The translations under genes and the position numbers were made by a program. The notes beneath the pieces are model-generated. The model was not told the DNA's origin and did not search any database. It saw only the letters and a program-made list of their open reading frames with translations. This document shows, piece after piece, positions 1 to 8,300 of a DNA stretch of 62,167 nt. Source of the DNA: a virus; IMG/VR virus record IMGVR_UViG_3300042881_004112, positions 1-62,167 of that record, one strand, 5' to 3'. Each line of letters opens with the position of its first letter. The stretch's first letter is position 1.

Positions 1-569
1 TTGGTCAATATGATGGGTACAAAGGTGAAGATGGAGTAAATCCAGATTCACAGACTCCAACTTTTGTTGCGGGTGATTTGTATATTGATAACTGGAGATG
101 GAAGGGTGTTCCTTTTTACTTTATGACAGGTAAGAAGATGCCTGTAAATTGCGTTGAAGTTGTGATTAAGTTCAAGTCACCTCCACAACAATTGTTTGAG
201 GGACATGAATGTAATGACAGAATTGTAATGAGACTGCAACCAGATCCTCATCTGGATATGCGTATTGATATTAAATCTCCTGGACTAAATGATATGGTAG
301 AACCCGCAATTCTTCAGTATCATTATCCTGTAGAGAAAGCAATTGATGGTTATGTGAAACTCTTTTATGATGCAATCAACGAAGATCAATCGCACTTTGT
401 TCATGCTGATGAGGTATTAGAATCTTGGAGAATTGTTGATGATCTTTTATGCACTGGAGATCAATGTAGGATTATGACAATGCCATATCTTTATAATGAA
501 GGTGTTTGGGGACCTTGGCAAAAAACAGAACTGATTACTAAGTGGGACTATCCACTCAAATTAAAATAG
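1..569 (+). CDS. zwf: Glucose-6-phosphate dehydrogenase, C-terminal part (5' truncated by window)
   Basis: The reading frame is open from base 3 and gives about 188 residues, the C-terminal third of a roughly 500-residue enzyme. It converts glucose-6-phosphate and NADP+ to 6-phosphogluconolactone, the entry step of the oxidative pentose phosphate pathway. Family signatures seen are VAGDLYIDNWRWKGVPFYF-type text, the TGKKMP segment and the conserved PYLYNEGVWGPW tail. The gene lies 9 bases upstream of gnd, so the two oxidative NADPH-generating steps form one operon. Such zwf-gnd pairs are known in T4-like cyanophages as auxiliary metabolic genes that supply NADPH and pentoses for nucleotide synthesis. 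The start lies outside the window. Confidence 0.95.
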   Translation, partial: GQYDGYKGEDGVNPDSQTPTFVAGDLYIDNWRWKGVPFYFMTGKKMPVNCVEVVIKFKSPPQQLFEGHECNDRIVMRLQPDPHLDMRIDIKSPGLNDMVEPAILQYHYPVEKAIDGYVKLFYDAINEDQSHFVHADEVLESWRIVDDLLCTGDQCRIMTMPYLYNEGVWGPWQKTELITKWDYPLKLK

Positions 570-578
570 GAGTAAAAA

Positions 579-1613
579 ATGAAAGTTGGATTAATTGGAT
601 TGGGTAGAATGGGAGAAGGAATGTCCCGTCGTATGATGAAAGCAGGAATAGAAGTTTGGGGTTATAGGAGGAATTATGAAAAGGCTCAGGAAGCTTATGA
701 AAAGGGATTTGTTAATGGAGTTACAACTACTATTCAAAATCTTGTTCAAGTAGTTAAACAAACAAAAACTGGTGGAACACAACCTGGTATTTTTCAGATG
801 GTTGTGCCCGCAGAAACCGTAGAGGAGACAATCAATGAGTTACTACGATATTGTGGTGAAGGAGATATTATTATTGATCATGGCAATAGCAATTTTAAAG
901 ACAGTCGGAAGAGAGCAGAACGTCTGGCAAAACTGGGTATCCAATATATTGATTGTGGCACTAGCGGTGGTGTTTATGGTTTGGATCGTGGATACTGTCT
1001 TATGGTTGGGGGTGGAAATATTGCAGTCGCCACTTGTTCGCGCATTTTTGATGCCCTCTCCCCAGGAATTGACGCTGCCCCCAGGACTCAATTTGACTCA
1101 GACATAACCTCTGCAGAACATGGTTGGTTGCATTGTGGTGGTCCTGGTGCAGGACACTTTGTAAAGATGGTGCATAATGGTATTGAGTATGGTATTATGC
1201 AAGCATACGCAGAAGGATTTAACATCATCAAGAACGCTAATGCAGGTGCCCAGTATGTCAGAGAAGGAGATGCAGAGGTTGCCCCTATGGCGGATCCAGA
1301 AAGTTACTGCTATGATATTGACGTTGCTGAGGTTGCTGAGTTATGGCGTCGTGGTAGCGTGGTTGGGTCTTGGTTACTTGACCTTACTGCTGATGTGTTA
1401 CGCAGGGATGGTGTCCTTAAACAGTTCTCTGGAGGCGTATCCGACAGCGGTGAGGGTCGTTGGACTGTTTCTGCCGCTGTGGATCTGGGGATTCCCGCTC
1501 CTGTCATTACTACTGCCCTATTTGAAAGATTTAACTCACGCAATCTCGGATCGTTCGGAGCAAAAATCCTAAATGGAATGCGTTACATGTTTGGAGGACA
1601 CCACGTTAGATAA
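579..1613 (+). CDS. gnd: 6-phosphogluconate dehydrogenase, decarboxylating (short type)
   Basis: This 344-residue protein oxidises and decarboxylates 6-phosphogluconate to ribulose-5-phosphate, making NADPH. The N-terminal Rossmann motif GLGRMGEG lies at residues 7-14. The catalytic helix KMVHNGIEYGIMQ carries the Lys, Asn and Glu-Tyr residues typical of the family, and GRWTVSAAVDLGIPAPVI matches the C-terminal all-helical domain. At 344 residues it resembles the short form, not the roughly 470-residue form. The ATG at 579 follows an AGGAG-like ribosome site within AATAGGAGTAAAAA. It is co-transcribed with zwf and completes the oxidative pentose phosphate branch. Confidence 0.95.
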   Translation: MKVGLIGLGRMGEGMSRRMMKAGIEVWGYRRNYEKAQEAYEKGFVNGVTTTIQNLVQVVKQTKTGGTQPGIFQMVVPAETVEETINELLRYCGEGDIIIDHGNSNFKDSRKRAERLAKLGIQYIDCGTSGGVYGLDRGYCLMVGGGNIAVATCSRIFDALSPGIDAAPRTQFDSDITSAEHGWLHCGGPGAGHFVKMVHNGIEYGIMQAYAEGFNIIKNANAGAQYVREGDAEVAPMADPESYCYDIDVAEVAELWRRGSVVGSWLLDLTADVLRRDGVLKQFSGGVSDSGEGRWTVSAAVDLGIPAPVITTALFERFNSRNLGSFGAKILNGMRYMFGGHHVR

Positions 1614-1614
1614 A

Positions 1615-1722
1615 ATGATTAGTTCAGAAACCCCTTATAAACTAGCAGAAATTGTTAGAGACACTTGGCCCCAATTGTATCGACCATCAAAAAAAGAACC
1701 CAAGAAAAAAACTAATAACTAA
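1615..1722 (+). CDS. Small hypothetical protein, 35 aa
   Basis: A 35-codon frame starts one base after the gnd stop codon (TAAAATG) and ends in a lysine-rich tail. Its tight coupling to gnd suggests it is translated by re-initiation. It has no membrane segment or motif that I recognise. Its end overlaps the end of the convergent sulfotransferase gene by 11 bases. It could be spurious; the only support is spacing and an ordinary codon pattern. Confidence 0.45.
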   Translation: MISSETPYKLAEIVRDTWPQLYRPSKKEPKKKTNN

Positions 1723-2329
1723 ATACTTCAAAATCTTTTTTGTAATATTCTTCTATATTCTTCACAATATTTTTTGTCATTGAATATTCTTTTCTTTTCG
1801 GATTTAATTCTGTATCTTCGTCTCCCCAATAAGAATATTCTTTATCTTCTAGAACATCTCTAGTTAATTCATAATACCAAGATCTAAAATTTTTTGTTAG
1901 ACCATTTTCAAATCTCCATATTAAAGTGTTTGGACCAATGAATTCATGTTGTGGTCTAAACCAATTTTTAGCATAATGACTAGTCATACGCTCATATTCA
2001 ATCCAATAACAAAACCCATCATAATCTTCTAATTGATCTAAATCTTCTTTACCATATCCTCTTTTAATAGCAACATTAGAAAATTCTGATTTAAACCTAT
2101 CTATTGGATTTCTTATTACTGCAAACTGAATGGATTCTGCAACATCCTCTAGGTATTCATATAATGGATAATGTAAATGAAAACACTCTATTCCATATAA
2201 ATGTAAATCGTCGCTACAATGCAAGACTTCATAGTTATTGTGAACGAGTGTTTGAGTTATAAATCTCCCACCAGTCCTTGGAATATGGACATGAAATGCT
2301 TTAATGTTGTCTTTAACAAATAGCGTCAT
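1712..2329 (-). CDS. Sulfotransferase family protein
   Basis: This 205-residue protein has the two nucleotide-binding signatures of PAPS-dependent sulfotransferases. The 5'-phosphosulfate loop is HIPRTGG near residues 15-21 and the 3'-phosphate motif is FAVIRNPIDRFKSEF near 69-83. Family members move a sulfuryl group from PAPS to sugar or other hydroxyl groups; the substrate here is unknown. It is a single minus-strand gene between plus-strand units, which suggests independent acquisition. A second, divergent sulfotransferase-like gene lies at 30202-30915. Related proteins occur in cyanophages, but their target has not been established to my knowledge. Confidence 0.8.
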   Translation of the reverse strand: MTLFVKDNIKAFHVHIPRTGGRFITQTLVHNNYEVLHCSDDLHLYGIECFHLHYPLYEYLEDVAESIQFAVIRNPIDRFKSEFSNVAIKRGYGKEDLDQLEDYDGFCYWIEYERMTSHYAKNWFRPQHEFIGPNTLIWRFENGLTKNFRSWYYELTRDVLEDKEYSYWGDEDTELNPKRKEYSMTKNIVKNIEEYYKKDFEVFSY

Positions 2330-2440
2330 CGGATATAATTAAATATATTCTATAATTATAACATTAATTTTGAAATCAAAACACAAATCATGTTGTAAAG
2401 AACATTAATGTATAAAATAGAGAGCAGCAATGAATTGATT

Positions 2441-2533
2441 ATGCCAACACAGTCAACTTGGATTTCTTTTTTTATTATTTTTTCTTTAATTTTACTATTT
2501 GCATATTGGGGAGTTAATAACGCTTATGCCTAG
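2441..2533 (+). CDS. Small single-span membrane protein, 30 aa
   Basis: The 30-residue product is almost entirely one hydrophobic helix (ISFFIIFSLILLFAYWG) with a short polar N-terminus. Its last 8 bases overlap the start of the next small gene (ATGCCTAG), an arrangement typical of translational coupling. Function is unknown. Similar one-helix peptides are common in phage genomes and may alter host membranes. Confidence 0.55.
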   Translation: MPTQSTWISFFIIFSLILLFAYWGVNNAYA

Positions 2534-2690
2534 AGGAAACGTAACTAAAGACATTATAAAATGTGAGATTCTTAAATTAAAATTAGAGTTAGATAAGGAA
2601 TGGATGAATAAATCTGGATACGACCCAAAGTGGTTAGCTCATCATTATTTAAATAAGGTATTAGATAAACTTGATGAGTATGCTAGATAA
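2526..2690 (+). CDS. Small hypothetical protein, 54 aa
   Basis: The product is a charged, helical 54-residue protein with the segment CEILKLKLELDKEWMNKSG. I chose the ATG at 2526 because it overlaps the stop of the upstream membrane peptide. A TTG start at 2499 would add nine residues. No family is recognised. A late-promoter-like GATAAATA overlaps its stop codon and serves the virion genes downstream. Confidence 0.6.
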   Translation: MPRGNVTKDIIKCEILKLKLELDKEWMNKSGYDPKWLAHHYLNKVLDKLDEYAR

Positions 2691-2693
2691 ATA
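2686..2693 (+). promoter_or_regulatory. T4-type late promoter (GATAAATA)
   Basis: GATAAATA lies 25 bases upstream of the ATG of the structural gene at 2719. T4-like phages use a TATAAATA-like -10 element alone for late transcription by gp55/gp33-modified polymerase. The same motif recurs before most virion genes in this window. Confidence 0.6.
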
Positions 2694-2718
2694 TATTGAG
2701 ACCCTAAAGGTAATATAA

Positions 2719-3054
2719 ATGGCAGCAGTACCTTTGAACCTTACTCTAGAACAAGGGGCAGATTTTAATGTAAATTTTACAGTAAGGAATAAAGATTTAA
2801 CCCCACTTAACTTGTTGGGTTATACTGCTTCTAGTGAAATGAGAAAACATCATACCTCTACTAGAAGTTACTCTTTTAGTATTACCTTTGTTGATAGAGT
2901 ACAGGGTAAGATTTCCATTGGTATGTCAGATGCAATAACTGCAACTATTCCAGAAGGTAGGTACGTATATGATGTGTTTATTGAATCTTCTAATGGAACA
3001 AAAACAAAAGTAATTGCTGGTATGGTATTAGTTCATCCAGGAGTTAGTTTCTAA
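2719..3054 (+). CDS. Virion structural protein, small beta-rich
   Basis: The product has 111 residues and begins MAAVPLNLTLEQGADFNVNF. It has a beta-rich, immunoglobulin-like pattern with the ending GRYVYDVFIESSNGTKTKV-type text, as in phage tail accessory domains. It follows a late promoter and its stop overlaps the start of the next structural gene (TAATG at 3054). I infer a tail or baseplate accessory role from position and composition; no catalytic motif is present. Confidence 0.65.
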   Translation: MAAVPLNLTLEQGADFNVNFTVRNKDLTPLNLLGYTASSEMRKHHTSTRSYSFSITFVDRVQGKISIGMSDAITATIPEGRYVYDVFIESSNGTKTKVIAGMVLVHPGVSF

Positions 3055-3818
3055 TGTCTGATTATACAATTACTTTAGATGAAGACCAAGGAATAAGTAT
3101 TGCTAGAGAAGATTATATAATTACTCTAGATAATGGACAAGATGCGAGTATTGGAAGTCCCGATTACAGGATTGGGGTTAATTTTGAGATACCTTCAAAA
3201 AGTGTTCAGTATACAAATCTTATTCTAGATGATATATCATCAGAATTTAATGGGTCAAGAAATACATTTAATTTAACTGTAAATGGTGAATCATATACCC
3301 CAATTAATGCTCAACAATTAATTATATCTTTAAATGATACTATTCTAAGTCCAGGAATAGACTATAATGTTTCTGGAAGCACCATAATTTTTACCAATCC
3401 TCCAGCAGCAAATGTTGGTGGGTCTAATGAATTTTGGGGAGTTGCTCTTAGAACAGTTGCTGATCTTACTAGGACAATTAATTTTGTTTTGGATAATGGA
3501 TCATTTGATATTACTCCAGGAGTAAAAGGATCTCTTGGATTGGATGTATCTGGAAGAATTGAGTCGTGGACAATAGTATCTGAAGAAACAGGGTCTATTG
3601 TTATAGACATTAGAAAAGACCAATACAATACATATCCAGACAATTTAACCTCAATTGTTGGAAGTGAATATCCTAGGTTGATTAATCAATCAAAAAATAG
3701 AGATGAATCTCTTTCAACATGGGCAACTGATGTTGTTGCTGGAGATATACTTGATTTTAGAGTTATTTCATGTACAGGAATTACAAAATGCTCTTTATTT
3801 TTAAGGTTAAACATCTAA
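3054..3818 (+). CDS. Virion structural protein
   Basis: This 254-residue acidic, beta-rich protein is translated directly from the stop of the preceding gene. Its N-terminus repeats a short unit (DYTITLDEDQG and DYIITLDNGQD), and its middle holds a segment resembling tail-fibre head-binding domains (NGESYTPINAQQLIISLNDTILSPG). Function is inferred from the late promoter context and neighbouring virion genes. Confidence 0.65.
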   Translation: MSDYTITLDEDQGISIAREDYIITLDNGQDASIGSPDYRIGVNFEIPSKSVQYTNLILDDISSEFNGSRNTFNLTVNGESYTPINAQQLIISLNDTILSPGIDYNVSGSTIIFTNPPAANVGGSNEFWGVALRTVADLTRTINFVLDNGSFDITPGVKGSLGLDVSGRIESWTIVSEETGSIVIDIRKDQYNTYPDNLTSIVGSEYPRLINQSKNRDESLSTWATDVVAGDILDFRVISCTGITKCSLFLRLNI

Positions 3819-3837
3819 AATAAAAAGTATACTTTTG

Positions 3838-3845
3838 TATAAATA
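3838..3845 (+). promoter_or_regulatory. T4-type late promoter (TATAAATA)
   Basis: A perfect TATAAATA stands 41 bases before the ATG at 3887, in the only gap between the two structural genes. Confidence 0.75.
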
Positions 3846-3886
3846 ACTGATAGGAAGCAAATGTCAATTAAACGGAGTCCGCTCAC

Positions 3887-5272
3887 ATGGCTTTATTAGT
3901 ATCCGACGCAGGTGAACTTCAGTCGCTAAGATACCTTGTTAATTCAAATCGCAATATTCCAAGGAACTTAATTCTTAAACTGTACACTTCAAATACAGTT
4001 CCAGTTGAGACTGACGTTCCATCACAAACCAAGTATTTTGAACCATATGATTCTACTGGACTGGTAGGATATGGTACTGCACCTTCAACTGGATATCCTC
4101 CAGTTATCAACGCAAGAAATGACGAAGATTATACCAGACAGTATGGAATTCTTTTAAATGGAAGTCAGTGGAATGTAAGAACCATTCTATCTGCAATTGC
4201 CACTACAACTGGAAGTGGTAATATTAACGAATATACAATTACCGTAGCATCTGTTTCCAATATTGCGGTTGGTCATTATGTAAGTGGTGGTGGAGTTGGA
4301 ACCAATGCAGTTGTTGCTGCTATTGATGGCAACACTCTTGTTCTTACTGTTAAGAACGCCTCTACCTTCTCTAACCAATCATTAACATTTGGTGTTGGTA
4401 CAACCACTGCATCATATCCTGAGCAGACATTTACATTCACTTCTGCTGCTAACAATATTTACGGATACTACTTGGTAAGATCGAACAATCTTCCAATCTC
4501 CCTGAATGGTGTTCTTCATGCAGTTAATGTTAGTACTGCAACTACTATTGCTAAGTCTCAGACTAGTGGTACTATTGGACAGACTTATGTAACTTTGTTC
4601 CCATTTAGCTACACTCCAACTGTATCTGGTGTTGGTTCGGAATTTACTCTAACTGTATCTAGCAATGTCGGCATTAATACCAGACAAAGAGTAATTGGTA
4701 CTAACATTGCTGATGGAGCAAGAGTTGTTGGTATTATGAATACCACCACAATCGTTCTTGATAGAAAGAATACTGGTGCAGTATCTGGTGTTGCTACATT
4801 CTTCCAAGAAATCACAGAAAATATCTGTGTAGGTATGGGTGTTACTCACGGCAACCTTGCTGGTGAGACTGCTGCTATCCCTGCAGGTACAACTATTACT
4901 GGTATTGATGAGAGAACTGGAATTGTATATCTAAGCAGCACTCTGTTAAACAACATTCAGTCTGCAACTGGTAACACAGTATACTTCAACTATGCTCAAG
5001 TTAGCACTGCTGGAACTACCCATGGATTGGTAGAAGGTGATATTGTTTACATTGCTGCTGGTGCTGCTAACACCACCACAACTTCTGGAACCTATACCAT
5101 TCACCAAGTACCAAGCACAAGCACATTCAGCACTGTACCTGCTCTGACTGGTATTGGAAGTGCAACTCTCTACAGCAGCATCTTCTTTGCTGAGAGATTT
5201 ACAAATGGTCCTTACAACATTCAGAACAATGGTGACCAAATCAAAGTTACTCTGAACGTCAGCCTCGACTGA
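3887..5272 (+). CDS. Virion structural protein, 461 aa
   Basis: The first 110 residues (MALLVSDAGELQSLRYLVN and on) form a domain I associate with conserved cyanophage structural proteins. The rest is rich in Gly, Thr, Val and Ala with short beta repeats such as VGHYVSGGGVGTNAVVAAIDGNT and GLVEGDIVYIAAGA. The pattern fits an extended fibre or decoration protein. It has its own late promoter and is followed by a strong hairpin terminator at 5299, so it can be a single-gene transcription unit. No enzymatic motif is seen. Confidence 0.7.
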   Translation: MALLVSDAGELQSLRYLVNSNRNIPRNLILKLYTSNTVPVETDVPSQTKYFEPYDSTGLVGYGTAPSTGYPPVINARNDEDYTRQYGILLNGSQWNVRTILSAIATTTGSGNINEYTITVASVSNIAVGHYVSGGGVGTNAVVAAIDGNTLVLTVKNASTFSNQSLTFGVGTTTASYPEQTFTFTSAANNIYGYYLVRSNNLPISLNGVLHAVNVSTATTIAKSQTSGTIGQTYVTLFPFSYTPTVSGVGSEFTLTVSSNVGINTRQRVIGTNIADGARVVGIMNTTTIVLDRKNTGAVSGVATFFQEITENICVGMGVTHGNLAGETAAIPAGTTITGIDERTGIVYLSSTLLNNIQSATGNTVYFNYAQVSTAGTTHGLVEGDIVYIAAGAANTTTTSGTYTIHQVPSTSTFSTVPALTGIGSATLYSSIFFAERFTNGPYNIQNNGDQIKVTLNVSLD

Positions 5273-5298
5273 TTTATTCAAGGTCTATACTTTATTAT

Positions 5299-5334
5299 GG
5301 GGGGGTTGCTTTTGGCGATCCCTCCTATTTTTTT
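5299..5334 (+). terminator. Rho-independent terminator
   Basis: A G7 run plus TTGC pairs with GCGATCCCTCC (one bulge, one G-U pair) and is followed by a run of seven T bases. It ends the 3887-5272 unit and is followed within 35 bases by a late promoter for the next gene. Confidence 0.8.
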
Positions 5335-5364
5335 AAGAGATAAGAATTGTTATACAGTCTTCAC

Positions 5365-5372
5365 AATAAATA
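5365..5372 (+). promoter_or_regulatory. T4-type late promoter (AATAAATA)
   Basis: AATAAATA is located 16 bases upstream of the ATG at 5389 and directly after the terminator at 5299-5334. The spacing to the start codon is short, but the position between a terminator and a long structural gene supports it. Confidence 0.6.
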
Positions 5373-5388
5373 AAATAAAAGTAAGAGT

Positions 5389-8300
5389 ATGGCATTATTC
5401 CAATACGAGGGAATAGGAAGCCTGCGCTCTTTAGGGAATAAACTGAGTTCCCAGAGGGCGGTGTACTCGTATAGCCAATTTTCTATTGTTAATTATGAAG
5501 AACTTGATTATGGTAGTATTGTTGATGCTGTAATAGAAGCAGAAGATTACGGAGAAATTACTGCTACTATTGAACAATACTATCAAATTCAAGACTTTGG
5601 AACTATTACATTGGATACTGCAAGAGTACCAATGGGTAAATTTGGTATTCACTTAGCAGCAAATGATAGCACCACAAGGATAAGTGTTGGCGGTGTTGAA
5701 TTTGCATTGTATGGAAGAGCAATAACAACAGTATTCTTCAGTCCAATTAATAGGGTCTTTGACTTCCAGGGGGAAGCATATAATAAGATTTCCTCTTCCT
5801 GGTTGGGTAGAGGAAATCTATCTACAGTTGAATCGGAGGGAATAGATGTTGTATCCGCAACACCACCAGCATCTACCCTCCATTTAAAAATATCTGGAGA
5901 AGGTGTAGAGCAAGTTATATTTAATCCACAAGATAGAGTATTTAACTTTATTGGTGAGGCAGAGGAGAAGAGAACTTACCAATACGATCAAAGTGATGAT
6001 ATAGACTTTGGTTCTGATGATTGGGGATTCCTTACAGAGCCAGTTCTTAGAAGTGAAGATTATGGTTTAATTACAGATCTTCAGGATATTCCTGTATGGG
6101 ATTACTCCAATATTGAGGATTGGGGCCTTATTACAGAGAATACTACCACCAAAGTCTATGGTAGATCTAGATTTGCTGGTAGTGCAGAAGAGAAATTTAT
6201 ATTCGCAAATTATGAAGGATCGGTTGGTAACAAACAACCAAGACTGCTCGGAACTGCAAAAGATTATTCAACACCAAAAATTAATGGTGTTGGTAAAATT
6301 AGTCTTGAAGGTACGCCTCGTGTCCAAATCAGGATGCACTATAAGGCGGATGGTGGATGGGACTTCTATCCACCAAGATTCCGTGGAGGATCTCTATTTG
6401 GATTAAGTAGTGCTACAGAAACTTCAATTGTTAGTGAATCTGCAACTGCCAAACTCTTTAGTATTAATAGTACCACAACATTTAAAGCTGGTCGTAGTGA
6501 AGTTGGAGTTAGTGAAAATGATATTTTGGTTAGAGGTGGTGCAGTTTACACCGTCATCTTTAATCAAGTTGATAGAGTATTCACCTTCCGCAACGTTGAA
6601 ATTAATAGAAGGGCATATGCTTATAATGAATCTTCAATTGTTAATGTTGAAGGAATTGACTATGGTTACATTACAGATACTGTAACCCTATCTGAAGATT
6701 ATGGATTCATTGGTAATCAAGATTTAGAATTCCCATGGGAAGTTGAAGATTTTGGTATTCTTGATCCTAGAGAGACTAGAACACCATTTGGTCTTGCAAG
6801 ATTCTATAGCTTTACTAGCACCCCAAGATCCAGAACCTTTATTGGTAATCTTGAAGAAACTCATCTTCTGCTTCGTGGTAGTGCCAAGATTTATGTTCTT
6901 CCTAAGTTCACCTCCAAAGGTGATCTTATTAATATCACATCCTCGACAACTGATAGTAGAACCAATTCTGAAGTTGGAACAGGATCTCTATTTGGATTTG
7001 ATGCTTCAACAGAGACAACTCTTGTTCAACCACCAATTGATTATTCTCAACAACGTATCTTCTCCTTTGCAGGTGAACTTGTTGAGAAATTTGGTAAGGG
7101 TAACTATGATGCATCTGGAACTCTCTTTGGTTATTCAAGCACAACTGAGACAAGACTTGTTAGAGATGGATTTGGCGAACTCTTTAATATTACAGGTAAG
7201 TTAGAAGAGAAATCTACATTTGTTGAAGTTGGAAGTGGCACACTATTTGGATTTGATGGTGCTGGAGAATCAATTACTTTCTCTTATAATGAAGACTCTG
7301 GATTTGGTGCATGTGATGGTGATGATTATGGATTCATTTCTGATATATCTTATGATTTAATAGATTATGGTGCAATTGGTGAATACTATCAATACAACCA
7401 TGAAGATTATGGTAATCTCTACCCAGATGATTGCCTTGAACCTCAAGGTAAATTTAAGTTCCATAATGGTGTTGATGAATCTCGTACCAATGTGTATGTT
7501 GGTAGTGGACGTATATTTGGATTCACTGGAGCAGCAGAATCTATTGGTGTTGAATCAGAATCAGTTGGTATATTCAGGTTTGCTGGAAATGCAGCAGAGT
7601 CTACAACTCCTGCAACTGAGATTGGAACTGGTTCACTCTTCAGTTATGTCTCCTTTACCGAGACAACTGCATTTACTCCAGGTAAAGTAGATCCTCTATT
7701 TAATATTAGTGGTGGACTTGTTCTTAGTGGAATTAACGAACAAGTATCTGATCTTAAGTTTACTGCTGCTTGGAATGGTTCTGGTTCTCTCTTTAAGTTC
7801 TCCGAGACTGACCCATCACGTACCCGTATCTTTATTGCTGAAGGTACGATTAATATTTCTGGTAGAGGATTTGAATCCACAACTCCAACTACTGAAATTG
7901 GATCTGGTTCACTCTTCAGTTACGTCTCCTTTACCGAAACAAAGGCAGTATCTGAATCCAGTAAAAAGGTTCTATTTAATTTCTCTGGTTCTGCTACTAA
8001 TATTAAAGCAAGATTTGCTTGGCAAACAACCAATGAATCTCAACTTAGAATTCTTGGCAATGCTTCAGTATATGTTCTTCCAAAACATTTGGGATCTGGA
8101 GAAATATTCATTCGGTCTTCTGGTGTCAGAATTTCACCAGAATCATTTACTCCATGGATTCCTGCTGGGTCTGGATCACTATTTGGTTATGTTGGTGCAG
8201 CAGAGGCAGTTGGTTCAAATCCACCAGACAACTTCACTCTATTTAATGTCGTTGGTGGAGTTGACACTCCATTGCTTACATTCTCTGAAGAGAAGTTTGT

